Shown here: positions 29,591 through 41,185 of the stretch, in pieces
Layout of the letters: each line of letters begins with the position of its first letter
How positions within the stretch are numbered: the first letter of the stretch is position 1
Assembly (NCBI GenBank): GCA_013350335.1
Contig: CM023541.1
Span: 34,464,739 to 34,528,738, forward strand
Origin: Chimonanthus salicifolius
Taxonomy: Eukaryota; Streptophyta; Magnoliopsida; Laurales; Calycanthaceae
Reading direction: 5' to 3'
Length of the DNA: 64,000 nucleotides
Notes under the pieces: generated by a model
What the model saw: the letters and a program-made list of their open reading frames with translations, nothing else
The model's database searches: none
Told to the model about the DNA's origin: nothing
Translations under genes and position numbers: made by a program

Positions 29591-29790
29591 ATTTGGACAA
29601 TTTCTTCTATTTTTTTTTTTTAAATAAAATTTTTAGTATCTATTTGGACAATATCTTCTATGCTTTTTCTTTTTAAATAATTTTTTCTTCTTCTATTTGG
29701 ACAATTTCTTCTATGTTTTTTTTTAAACAAAATTTTTAGTATCTATTTGGACAATACCTTCTGTGTTTTTTCTTTTAAAAAAAAGTTATA
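29591..29790. repeat. Four-unit tandem repeat, about 51 bp per unit, next to the tRNA
   Basis: ATTTGGACAAT starts units at 29591, 29642, 29695 and 29745. Units 1 and 3 read TTCTTCTATG-like and units 2 and 4 differ in step (AATATCTTC or AATACCTTC), which suggests duplication of a dimer of about 103 bp. Each unit carries T-runs. Confidence 0.8.
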
Positions 29791-29864
29791 TACTAAAAAA
29801 TATTATGTGACCTTTGGATCAGAGGGCATAAGATGAATACACTAAAATATGCATAAGATGGATT

Positions 29865-30150
29865 TTACGACAAATATTCTTCTAAATGTGATACAATGAC
29901 ATTTTATAATTGTATCCGGTATAAAGATTGTAGGCATTTGAAAAGTGGCTTAAATCATATAAACAGAACATGCTACTGTATAATTAATTTTTGAGTTTAA
30001 AATAGATGTTTAAATATAATCATCCATATCATATTAAATTATAAAACGATATGGTGAATTATTTGACAAATGTTCAGGAATGTGACATAATAACATTTTA
30101 TAATTGTATTTGGTAATAAGATTATAAGAATATGAGAAGTATTATATTAA
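29865..30150. repeat. Two-copy direct repeat, about 195 bp apart
   Basis: GACAAATATTC...GTGATACAATGACATTTTAT (29870 on) recurs as GACAAATGTTC...GTGACATAATAACATTTTAT (30065 on), followed in both by AATTGTAT and an AAGATTATA-like run. AT-rich and non-coding. Confidence 0.6.
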
Positions 30151-30271
30151 AATGAATATTATATTAAAATCATGTGAGAGGAACAAGATACTTGATAATG
30201 AATATTATATTATAATGTGTATGTATGAAGCCCAATTTGATTAGAGACAAATTTGAGATTACCTTGAAATC

Positions 30272-30548
30272 TACGTCTGCAATTCCGGTCGGACGGGTCG
30301 GGTTCTTTAAAATCCAACTCAACCCGAATCCTAATCCTAATCCGAATCAATTCGAATTCTAACCCGACCCGCATTCTGAACTTATTTTAGTCTAATTTTA
30401 GTCGGGTAGGGTCGGATTAACTTGTAAAATCCTCAACTCGACTCGACCCGAATTTCATGTGGGTTTTTATCTTCTCAACCCGACCTGTATGATTTCTCCA
30501 GTTAGATCATGCACGTCGGGCCAAAACCTGACCCGAGTTGTAGCCCTA
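30272..30548. mobile_element. hAT-like MITE, 277 bp, family member 1
   Basis: Left end TACGTCTGCAATTCCGGTC; right end (reverse complement) TAGGGCTACAACTCGGGTC. Target duplication TTGAAATC (30264-30271) versus CTGAAATC (30549-30556), 7 of 8. The inside is rich in GGGTCGGG/CCCGACCC blocks. Related to the elements at 32993 and 46871. Confidence 0.75.
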
Positions 30549-30556
30549 CTGAAATC

Positions 30557-31640
30557 TAAATATTGATTTTCAAAGATGTAACTTTAGAGCAGGATTTCAA
30601 AGTTAGGTAATTATTAAGGGTATGTTAGTTTGCTCAAAAAGGAGTGATATAATTTTGTATGGTTGTCTTTGAAAAATATTCTTTGTTAATTTCTGAGAAA
30701 AATATATTCGAAATAAGTTTGGAAAATGAATATTAGAAGTTCAGTTTCGAGCCTTCATGCATTATCTTAAGATTTTTAAGTTCAATAGTTGTTCAGTCAG
30801 CTATTAGAAATTTGTGCAAGGGCTTTTGTTAGAAGATTAAAATTATTATAAGGAGCATCTTTTTGCTCTTATCCAACATAAATTTGACATTTGACAACAG
30901 AATCTGATTTATTTTCAATGTCAACTAAAATCTATTAAACTCTTTCATAAAAGCCTCACAAGCCTGCAGAAGCAGAGAGTATTTTGGGGGCTCAAAAGTA
31001 AAGTTAAAAGAGGTTTCTCTTGTGGGGAATCTTCAATTGCATTTTGAAGACTTGAGTTTAAATTTTTGGAGAGTGTATTGAGTATTTTATTAGATTTTCC
31101 TTCTCAATTGTGATTCTTGATTTGAATATGATTGGAATTAAGTCTTTCACTCTAACTTGAATTTGCTTTCTCTCTTTTTTTTTTTTATATAATTTTCATT
31201 TGCATTTTATTGTCATATCATATTTCATTCATTGTCTAAAAGGAAAAAAGAAACTACTAAATTCTTCAACTCGAGTTCTCTAATAAACCCCATGGACCAC
31301 ACACAAGTTATCTAACTCTTGTTTATTTCCTAGATACCCCTACACTCATGGCCGACTCAAGGGGTAGCAAGAAAGTCGCCTTAAGCCTTCAACTTGAGAA
31401 GGTCCAAAATTTAGGACTCTCCTTTTTTGTTTTATTGAATAAAAAGGCACTCCACCCATGTTTGCATAGATTTTTATAGATTTAATTATTAATCTTTAGT
31501 AAAATTTGATACAAAAAATTAATTAATAATTTTGCATTTTAAAAAGCAAGAAAAATAGATTTTAGATAAATTCATTTTATTATATATAATTAATATTTTA
31601 ATTAAATATTACTTATAATAATATACTAAATACCAAAAAT
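30557..31640. other. Intergenic DNA without a recognised feature
   Basis: AT-rich, no gene seen. A T-run at about 31175-31186 and GCC-rich words near 31350-31400 were the only departures. Confidence 0.5.
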
Positions 31641-31747
31641 GTCCCATTTTTGCCTCAGGCCTCAATTTATCTTGTAGAGAGTGAAAATTGAACTCAAGAC
31701 CTCCCACTTGAAGAGGTGGGTTCTTGACCATCACGACAATCCCATTG
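31641..31747 (-). mobile_element. SINE 5' part, same family as 43149
   Basis: On the minus strand: ATTGTCGTGATGGTCAAGAA (box A-like, about 31737 down), CCCACCTCTTCAAGTGGGAG and GTCTTGAGTTCAAT (box B-like, about 31690). The block order matches the head of the SINE at 43342. The tail is not clear. Confidence 0.6.
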
Positions 31748-32244
31748 AGTTTATTATAATAATTATATCTTATAGTTGTACTCAAGCAATGTTGGAAGCA
31801 TATTTGATAACTGAAAATCATATAAAATCTGAGATAGCAAAATTTACAAAAAGAATAAAATAGATTACACGCTTCAGACGTGATTATATGAAAATATTAT
31901 TATGAGATATGGTACCTTATTTTATTAAACTAATTTATAATTTATACTTATAAGAACATAAACTATAAAAATATATCAAAACATAGCTTTATTTAAATTC
32001 ATATGCATATTTCAAGTATTGTTTATATAATATAGACATTGGACCAAAATGAGTCCCATCCTAAAAAAAATATTAACTACATCGTGCTTGTTGAAGGAAG
32101 AAAGAAAAAGTACTTGAGAATATTAAATGCTGAATAAAAATATAAAGTTATTAAAGGCTCGCCATATGGACACTGCGTTTTCGTATCAACAGACACCAGT
32201 TTTCATTTTGGGTGGCAAATTATCATTTTGCCCTTCTATTTTTT

Positions 32245-32930
32245 TCGTCCGATCGAATGGATGTGGAGACAGATTTTCAAAAGAGATCATTTCTCGACTG
32301 ATTTTTACAAATAAAGTATCAAAATTCATCTATTCTAATTTTATAAACTCTGAAACTGATTTTAAGTAAAAATAATATAGTTTTGGACTTTAAAAATCGT
32401 ACCCAAAGAATTAAGGAAAAATGACATTCCCTCTTAATTGTTTGGGTACGATTTTTGAAGCCCAAAATTATACCATTTTCACTTTAAATCGGTATCGGAG
32501 TTCATAAAATTTAGAGTAGATGAATTTTGATTTCTTATTTGTAAAAATTGGTCGAGAAACGGCCACCCTGACAATTGTAACATTTGCTCGTTTCGCTCGG
32601 GTTTTCAAATGAGACTGTTTCTCAACCTATTTCTACCAATAATGTATCAAAATTCAGCTACTCTGAATTTTATGAACTTCGGGACTGATTTTAAGTGAAA
32701 ATGATATAGTTTTGGGCTTAAAAAATCATACCCAATGAATTAAAAGGGAATGTCATTTTTCCTTAATTCATTGGGTACGATTTTTTAAGTTCAAAGCTAT
32801 AACCTTTTCACTTAAAATCAGTTTCAGAGTTCATAAAATTCAGAGTAGAAGAATTTTGAAACCTTCTTTGTAAAAATCGGTCAACCTCTTTTGAAAATTC
32901 CTCTCCATAATCCACTCATTCGGATGATTT
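32245..32930. repeat. Palindrome of palindromes, element 1 (about 690 bp)
   Basis: Hairpin 1 pairs about 32288-32428 with 32430-32575; for example TTTCTCGACTGATTTTTACA pairs with the TGTAAAAATTGGTCGAGAAA side. Hairpin 2 pairs about 32618-32747 with 32760-32890. The two hairpins are reverse complements of each other, and their loops (AATGACATTCCC and GGGAATGTCATT) are also complementary, so the whole block is one long inverted repeat centred near 32590. Outer arms (TTTTCAAAAGAG near 32275, CTCTTTTGAAAA near 32890) also pair. Possibly a foldback or hairpin MITE; no target duplication found. Confidence 0.8.
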
Positions 32931-32992
32931 CATTTTACATGGAGTTGTTCGTTGGGACGTTATGATAAGCTCATTTATTGAAGTCTCATGTG

Positions 32993-33800
32993 TAGGGGTG
33001 AAACTTGGGTTGGGTTTTGGCCCGACTCGACTGACCCGACCCGAAAATAGTGTGCGCTGGATTATAGAAATTGTAAACTCGAGTTGGGTTGGGTTAGGAA
33101 AAAAAAACCCAACTGAAATTAGGGTCGGGTTGGGCTGAAGAATTTAAATTTCAACCCGACCTGACACGACCCGAATATACCCGACTCGGAAAAACCCGAC
33201 CCGAATTCATAACTTAAATATAAGACTATGGAACCCTCTTACGAAACTCACCCCTTCCACTTCCGCCATTCGTCCGCCACTCTACCCCTTCCACTTCCGT
33301 TTCCCCTCTTTCGAAATCCACCTCTTCCACTTCCGTTTTCCCTCTTTCACACCCACGCCCAAGGCAATGTTCCATGCCTTACTGTTGAAGCTGCTTTTCT
33401 GCTCCTCCTCCTCCCTATCTTCAAAAATTGGGTCTGAGGGCTTAGCATCGAAAAACCAGAGGCGGCCCTCGCCATTCATTGCACCCACGGCCGAGGCAGT
33501 GTCCAATGTCTTCCAACTGAAGCTTTTCTTCTCTTCATTCTTCCTATCCCCAACAGTACTGGATAGCTTCCTGAAGTAGGAAGGAAAGCCAAGCCAAGGC
33601 TCACTCGGGTTCATTCAGACTCAGGGCTAACTCGGGTCGGGTTGGATCAACTCTCGGGTTGAGAGTATTAGCAATTTGGGTCAGGTTGGGTTGACATACT
33701 TGGCTTTGCAATTCAGGTCGGGTCGGGTTCAATATTTTTTGACATGGGTTAGGCCTGGGTTTGTGAAAACCTGGCCGGCTCGACCCGCGTTTCAGCCATA
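32993..33800. mobile_element. hAT-like non-autonomous element, family member 2 (808 bp)
   Basis: Left end TAGGGGTGAAACTTGGGT; right end (reverse complement) TATGGCTGAAACGCGGGT. Target duplication CTCATGTG (32985-32992) versus CTCATATA (33801-33808), 6 of 8. The ends carry GGGTTGGG/CCCGACCC blocks. The internal part (33230-33590) is more GC-rich and contains a diverged duplication (GGCAATGTTCCATGCCTTAC versus GGCAGTGTCCAATGTCTTCC). No transposase frame. Confidence 0.72.
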
Positions 33801-34180
33801 CTCATATACAAGTAAGGATTTTCTCAATAGACTCATCAAACTGGAAAAGAGTGGGTCAATCATTTCATAAATTAATAATCGATATTCATTTGATGAGTGT
33901 TCAAATCAGGTGTGATTGGATGTGTAGTAGTCGCACTTGATCCATTTTTATTTTTATTTTTTATAGTTGTTAAGGTCATAAGTTCAGCCACATGGATTAA
34001 AAATCATCTTAATGAGCTAAAGTTGAACAACATTTTTGTTCCAAATTTAACTTCTAGTCACTTATCTTAAATGTTGAGATCACCAATTAATTTAGGCGCG
34101 ACTTGCAGACACCCGACTTTTCTGCGAGTACATAGCCGTTTTCGGATTTTAGAGTGAAATTACCATTCTGCCATTGCATT

Positions 34181-37100
34181 TGTAATACCCTAACCCAAAT
34201 TAGACTTATTTTAGCTTAATAAATTTTGCTTAGACCGGTTAATCTCGAAGATTTCAGTTAAAACTTTGAGAAAATCCCAGGTGTGGCCCAATCTGAACTC
34301 GAAAGCTTAGCGATCCAGCTCGTCCAACTAGAGGGGCAAAATGGTAATTTACTGCTTATAGATGTTATTTTATAAATTATGTTATTATGTGATTATTATT
34401 GGATGATATTGTTCTCCTAATTCAAGAATTTCTATTTCTGTTTTTTAAATATTTTATTTTTAGAAAATAGTATTTAAAACCGCCTGTCAAAACCACGAAA
34501 GGGGGAAATAAATATTTCTAAATGGTTTTGGAAATGAGATAAATTTTGAAACAGGTTTAGTATATTAGATCATTTTAGTATGGTCTAGTTTATTCTTCAA
34601 ACCCCAAAAATGAGGATTTCAAATTGTTTTATTTAACACAAGTTAAATTGCGTAAATAGTGTTAAATTATGTTTTTTATTTAAATCAATGGTTTTTAGTG
34701 AGTTTTAAATCTCCAAATTTTTGTGGTGACTAGAGTTTGTAAAACCCAAATTATCTATCACGATGGATTAAAATTTTCAAGCCTTAAAAGTATTGTTTTT
34801 AGTCAAAAATCAGATTTTTTTATCAAAAGAAGAACTTTTTGCAAAATTGGAAGTCTAGAGGGACTGATCTGCAACCAGTCACCCAACAGTACGGTTACTG
34901 TTGGGGACGTCGGCAACAACTGCATGCAGTGGCCCGATGGCCTCCCAAGTTTCTCTAAATTGGCCCTCATCTGCTGGTTTAAACTCCCTCAAATCTTCTC
35001 TTCTCTGTCTCAGTCTCTGTCCCAGCTGCTCTCTGTGAAAACCAAACCAAACCAGCTCTCCCTTAGCCTCTGTTTTTCCTAGTTTTTCTTCAACCGTAAG
35101 CTTTATAGGAAGTTCTTTCAAAAATCAGATTTTCAACCCAGGAACTCGAGTGAAGGTAACCACTATGTTCCTCTTTGAATTTCATTCGGTTTATAATCAA
35201 GAAAAACCAAATTTGGCCAAGTTTTGAGTATGTAAAACCAGTTTGAAGTTTAAAGAAAAACTCGATTTTCTTTGTATTAATGTGTTTTCAGTGTTAAAAT
35301 CGAATGGCCTACTGAGTTTAAAACTTTAAATCACTTCCTATGGAAAGAGGACTCACTAAGGAGTCCATCTGACCGGTTAGATGTGAAAATCGAATTCGGA
35401 AAACCCACTGCTTCCGGATTCGTATTTCATGCAGTGTCAGCCCATCACTGTTTGCTATTGCAGACAGTGGAGGAAGACGGCTCTCGGACGGTCCGAGAGT
35501 CGATCTTTGGACGGTCCGAGGGTCACACCCTTCGGACGTTCCGAGCTTCACCCGAAGTTCCGAAGCGTCCGAGGCAGGTTTAACTCGCCCGGATGTTCCG
35601 AGTCGAGTTCGGAAGGACCGAACCCCACTCAGACGATCCGAGCTTTACTCGGCATGTTCCGAGGCACATAGACCGACCGAGACATGTTTTTCAGATTTAT
35701 CGGTTTGGAAGGACCTTCGGATGGTCCGAGACATGATCTTCGGACGATTCGAAGTCAGACCCATGGTCCGAAGTCAGTGACTAGTTTAGGCAGTGGTTCG
35801 AATGGTCCGAAGCCACAGTACCTGGTTCCGAGGCATGTTCCGAGGGACCCAGTTTTTGAAGTGTAAAATGTTTTTTGGTTATGATGCTTGTGATGTTATA
35901 CCCCATTAATAATTAAAAATGTGTACTAACCCTCTTCTCTTATTACTATAGAGTATATTCTATTGTATTCACTTTCAGGCCGACTATATTGGTCGGGCTC
36001 TGAGTGATTTCACTTCCAGGCCGACGCTATATCTGTTCGGCACTGAGTGACCTCGAGACCTTACTCAACATGTAAGATCTGGTCCTATCCAGAAGACAAC
36101 CGAGAAGTGACCTGAGTATATAAACCTAACTCAATAAGTCAATTTGGTCATGCCCAGAAGACAATATGAGTTTTGGACTGAGCACCTTACTATTACTCTA
36201 TTGTGGATTATTGTAACTTAAGATGGTTAGAAACCAAATAGGTTAATCAATTCCATTTACCTTAGAGATTTTTGGGAAAACAAGTATAATTTCGAAATAC
36301 TATTTGTGTGTATGCATTTGATGCTATGTATGTTAACCTGTTAATGATTGTGCACTTGTTTACTTGTTGAACAGAGACCGCGAAACCACACATTTTCAGT
36401 AAGGGAACTTAACTTTGCAGTAGGTGTAATCAGTTTTATTATGAGATGGAGCTTGAGCAATAAGTGGTTTCAGATTTGATGAACCTACTCATGTGCCTAG
36501 ACATGATGCACTATTGTAAGAAATGCTAATGATAATTGTGAATGTTTATGATATTAATCATATGAGTTATTTAATACTGCTTCCACGTGTCCTTGACTAT
36601 TGAACCAACATCGACCATGTGTGTAAGATGGTTTACGTCTACTGGACTATGGGACGTGAGGAGTGTCAGTATCGGCCATGTGAGGGCCGGAGATATGCTT
36701 GTAAGGATGTATTTTAACCGTGTCGGGACTTAATACGATGATCTTAGCGTAATATGTAGACATTACATTGGATGACAACAGTAATGGAAGAGATGATGAA
36801 ATGTGGAATGATGATGAGATTATACTTGAATTTATTGTCAAGCATGAGATATTATATTGCAACTGTTGATTATTTACTAACCTGATGTTTACTTAAACTG
36901 CACTGTCATATTTCCTTCATTTGGTTAGTTAGCTCACCCCACTCACTTTTTAGGAGATGAATCCGAGGAGGAGAACCCTCTGTTTGAAGCTTTGAGTTGA
37001 TAAGCTGCGACGTTGTTTTGGGATTCCCTCTGAGGGGAATATCTTTGTCTTTACCTTTTGGTTCTTGGAACCATTTGTTTTTGTAAAGTACCGAGTGTGG

Positions 37101-37387
37101 TACTTAGTTTGTTTAAATGTGATGTATTAAACTATTATGTATCCGTAGTTACTCTGATGATGTTTCAATGATAATTCAGTGTTGGAATTATGTGTTCTTG
37201 TTTTGTGTTAATGATTATGTTTATGTGGGTAGACTTATGGTACATGTTTGAGTCCACATGTTGGGATCATGTGTGACCCTTGGGCGTAACTGTTGATCCG
37301 GCCTATTTAAAATGCTTGAGTTAGTTTAATTTCAAAAAAAAAAAATCAGTTGCGTTCCGGGCCCACCTTTCGGGTCGGGGCATGACA
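34181..37387 (+). mobile_element. Probable solo LTR, 3.2 kb
   Basis: Starts TGTAATACCCTAACCC and ends TCGGGGCATGACA (TG...CA). Flanks GCATT (34176-34180) and ACATT (37388-37392) match at 4 of 5 bases. There is no gag or pol coding on either strand. The TGTAATACCC start and the end GGGTCGGGGCATGACA resemble large gypsy-type LTRs of plants. It contains the GGTCCGAG minisatellite. Confidence 0.6.
35470..35860. repeat. Degenerate GC-rich minisatellite with CGGACGGTCCGAG core
   Basis: About 14 variants of the partly palindromic word TCGGACGGTCCGAG, spaced roughly 20-35 bp apart (near 35483, 35510, 35533, 35715, 35738 and others). It makes a GC-rich island inside the AT-rich LTR. Confidence 0.75.
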
Positions 37388-37392
37388 ACATT

Positions 37393-38445
37393 TTTCACTC
37401 TTTGGAATGAACTGAAAGTTCATTTCAACATTTGTTTGGATGAATCATTCATTCGAATGAATGGCGAAATTCATTCGAACGATGCTACAAAATGCATTCA
37501 TTGGAACGAATGGCAAAGTCTATTCTTAGTTCATTCGAATGATGCTACAGTAGTACATTATTTAAATAATAAAATCTCATTTAAAATTTTAAAGTTATTT
37601 TTTATGCACTGTGTATTTCCAAAATTTCTCAAATTGAATATCCGGAGTACTTACAATAATCTGATAAAAATAGTTTAAGATTTCAAGGTCTTTTGACACT
37701 CCCAAATGCTTAAAACACAGTATTTTACAAATAAGGGTATCCATTGGCTGTGCCGAAAATACATTTGGGAGTGTCAAAAAATCTTGAAGTCTTAAAGTAT
37801 TTTTATCACGTTATCATAATTAGTCCGGATATTCAATTTGAGAAATTTTGAAAATACACGGTGCTTAAAAAATAACTTTAAAATTTTAAAGGAGATTTTA
37901 TTATTTAACTAATGCACTATGCATTACTGTAGCATGACCGTTATTTTTTAAGCACTGTGTATTTCCAAAATTTCTCAAATTGAATATCTTGACTAATTGC
38001 GATAATCTGATAAAAATACTTTAAGACTTAAAGGTCTTTTGACACTCCCAAATGTGTTTTCGGCACAGTCGATGGATACCCTTATTTGTAAGACACTGTG
38101 TTTTAAGCATTTGAAAGTGTCAAAAGACGTTGAACTCTTAAAGTATTTTTATCAGGTTATTATAATTAGTCCGAATATTTAATTTGAGAAATTTTGAAAA
38201 TACACAGTGCTTAAAAAATAAGTTTAAAGTTTTAAAAGAAATTTTATTATTTAAATAATATACTATGCATTACTGTGTGTATAGGAGGTGGTTCGAATGA
38301 ACCATCCATTCATTCAAACGAATGAGCTAAATAGTAACACAGAATACTGTTTACCCCATTCATTTGAATGAACTAAATTTACACTTCAGGCATTTGTTCG
38401 AAAGAATGCCGAAATGAACTGACAATTCATTCAAATAAGTAAAAA
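37393..38445. repeat. Palindrome of palindromes, element 2 (about 1.05 kb)
   Basis: Hairpin 1 pairs about 37553-37747 with 37748-37938; hairpin 2 pairs about 37939-38110 with 38115-38283. The hairpins are reverse complements of each other. Shared blocks include TTTCCAAAATTTCTCAAATT and its complement AATTTGAGAAATTTTGAAAA, each seen twice. Outer arms 37393-37552 and 38284-38445 carry ATTCATTCGAATGAATGG-like words and pair as well. It has the architecture of the block at 32245 but a different sequence. Confidence 0.8.
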
Positions 38446-39502
38446 TGTAGGGGTATGATGGTAATTTGTCATGAAAATCTAGAATTGAGTGTGTAGAGGT
38501 AGAAAAATCGAGTCTCTCCAAGTCACTCCTTAATTTATGTATAAAAATAAATTCATTGTTTTACAGTGATTGGTTTACTGGGCAACATTGTGCATGTGTG
38601 ACAGTGTCTAGGTGCTTCGTGGGCTGATATGGGTGAGGATCAGGAGTAGGGTACATTTAAAAGATATTTTTTGAATGATTTTTCCTATAATAAATTAAGA
38701 GTCCAAATATCAATAGTAAGAATGAAGATAGTTTTAAATTATTTTCAATTAAGAATGAGTTTAAATTGGGAGGAATCCAATTCAGCAGATAGGGTGTCAG
38801 GAGTTTGAGGTGTGAGTGGGGGCATTGATGAGTCCCAAAATGAGTTTGTAGCTCATCGAGTAGCATCGGCCACATCATCCTAAATACATATTTATACATT
38901 GAAAGCAGTTAAATAATTTCAATTTTTTTTATTTTTAAATTTACATGTGAAAAATCGTAGAATATCCGATACTAGAACAATTGAAAAAAAATTAGAACAA
39001 ATTATACACGATCCTGTTGGCTAATTCTAGACATGGTGTTAGAAGTTAATAATATTTTAGAGAGTTGAGTAATCTGATATTTATGAGATTAGTCCAATCT
39101 TCAATCCAGATTGAAGATACTCACGATTAAAATCAAACAAAGGAGATGAAAGTATCAATTTTAGGTTGGCTTAAAGTTCATAGGTACAAAAAACAACTTA
39201 GACATACGCATCACCCGAAACATAAGTGACGTGTATCATTCAAATACTTTACGTTTTTACTGTCGCTCATTAATATTGGTCATTTTTTAGCCATTTTACG
39301 ATGCATATAGTGCCAAAAAAGGCTAGTATGGGCAATACAATTTTTTAGAAAAATGTCACTTTTTTTTTTTTTTTTTACTTTAACCTCATCTTCTTTTAGG
39401 TAAACTTGTTCTCATATATTTCTATTTTGGGTTTTTTTTTGAGAAAGTTTAATGAAATAGTGTTGAATTTTGATGGATTTGAATGAAGATAATGTAGCTG
39501 AT
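38446..39502. other. Intergenic DNA without a recognised feature
   Basis: No gene seen. A T-run lies at 39361-39376. Confidence 0.5.
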
Positions 39503-39505
39503 ATA

Positions 39506-39718
39506 GGCTACGTTTGGATGAAGGTTAATTTTACAGGGGTCATCCTTCATTTGGGTTCACCCTTAAGCTTGGGTCATCCTTGAATACCCCAAGCTTTAAT
39601 GGGGTATTAAAAAAAACTGACGAGAGAGGTGATTTTTTAAAATTTTTACCTTCACTTAAGATAATTTTTGAGTTATCAAACAAGAGTAAGGAGGGGTCAA
39701 CCCCATCCCAATACAGCC
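39506..39718. mobile_element. MITE, 213 bp
   Basis: Left end GGCTACGTTTGGATG; right end (reverse complement) GGCTGTATTGGGATG. The flanks are ATA on both sides (39503-39505, 39719-39721). These ends are of the common plant GGCTGCGTTTGGATG type. The 3-bp duplication would suit a Harbinger-like element. Confidence 0.65.
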
Positions 39719-39721
39719 ATA

Positions 39722-41160
39722 GTTTCTACGTGTGATCTTCCTATTTTTTTATTCTCATGAAATTATGGTTTTTAAATATTTTTTTGAATTTTAATAGAAG
39801 ATATATATCATTCTGGGACTTTAGAGAATATGGATACAAGTTATTAAATAACAGTAGAGAATATTGATTTTACATTATACTATTAGATGCTTGCCTGTGT
39901 TGGTTTTTCATTTTTCAGAATTTTTGAATATTTTGTTTAATTTTTGTAATATTATTCTATTCATATTAATGTTTTTGCTATTAATGATCTCATACTTTAC
40001 AAAATGACATTTTTAAATAAAATATGCTCAAATATATATTTTTTATTTTTCTTATTTTATTATATTTTTCTAAAAATTAAGAAAGTTAAATTTGCCACAT
40101 ACTGCAGTGAAATAATCTTATCTGTTACGGCTGATTCATCTCATATCGGTCGAAATATCTCAGATATAAAAAATTCAAGATATTTCAAACATTTTTTTGA
40201 CCCGTCCTTTCTTGGCCTGATCTTCTGCATTCCTGGCCTTGGATATGGGCTTGCTTGTCTGGCCCGGATCGTGAGGAGCCTAATACTATGTTGGGTCCTG
40301 CTCATTTGCTTTGTCTTGTGTTTGGGATCTTTTGTCTGGGCCTGGACTTTGTGCTCTTGTTGTATGTTTTGGGCTTTTCTCGTTTAATCTTTTTGAATGA
40401 ATAGCTAATCAATTATGAAAAAAAGAATTAAATCTAAAAGCATAAAGAATTAAATATTAAATTCAGATATTAATTAAATAAAGTTAAACAATTAAAAAAA
40501 TACATTTAAAACTATTTATCTCATATCAATTTCAAACTGTTAAACATTAATGTACATCCCTAAGTTTTTTCACCATTTTTATAACTTTTGGACAATTATA
40601 ATAAACAACTTTAGTCTGTGATGTGTAATGTAAGAGAGGGTGGAATCTATTTTATAATAAAACTTATGATGATTGAATAGATTATTAAATAGTAAAAAAT
40701 AAAGTAAATGAAATTATTTTAGCTATTAATTTAAAGAATGAAAATAAAATATAAAATAATAAAATAAATATTTTTATATATAACATTTAATCGAATAATA
40801 ACAAGACAAAGTTAAACATCAATTAAAATTAAATTAAACACAACAAAATAACATTTTAAACGGTTTAATTTACAGTCAATGGGCCAAATACAACCATTCA
40901 TATTACACTTATAACCTATGGTTCAAATCTTGGTATCGGTTTAGAAATTTCTCTCACCTAATTTTTTATTTTAAAATTTAAAATATCAATCGACATATTA
41001 TATTGGTCAATATCTCAAAAATCGATTGATATATTATATTGGCCATGGATGGATACAAATTGTATAAGCATAGGCCGAGATTTAATTCGCTTGGATGCAC
41101 GGTGAGAGAAAGTGGGGAAAAAAAAAAATTTCACTTCGATCGTAGCATGATCAAAATATA
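39722..41160. other. AT-rich intergenic DNA, possible LINE tail at 40200-40430
   Basis: Mostly A/T-rich with no gene. The patch 40200-40430 is rich in GGCCT and GGGC words and ends TTTTTGAATGAATAGC...GAAAAAAAG, like a LINE 3' UTR with a short A tail, but it has no coding support. Confidence 0.4.
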
Positions 41161-41179
41161 AAGATCATTTTCATGATGC

Positions 41180-41185
41180 CACGTG
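41180..41185. promoter_or_regulatory. G-box core upstream of the S1-domain gene
   Basis: CACGTG within GCCACGTGTA, 202 bp upstream of the start codon. This sequence and spacing are typical of light-regulated promoters. A CT-rich stretch (41226-41260) follows, as often seen near plant transcription starts. Confidence 0.5.

Noticed and set aside
29591..29790. CRISPR-like array
   Set aside because: Units are contiguous T-rich tandem repeats without unique spacers, in a plant nuclear context.
33228..33614. Overlapping frames on both strands, Pro/Leu/Phe-rich
   Set aside because: They lie in the GC-rich internal part of a hAT-like element that contains its own duplication; no recognisable domain.
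34723..35671. Frames of 60-119 codons around the GGTCCGA array
   Set aside because: The repeat composition creates open frames on both strands; inside a solo LTR.
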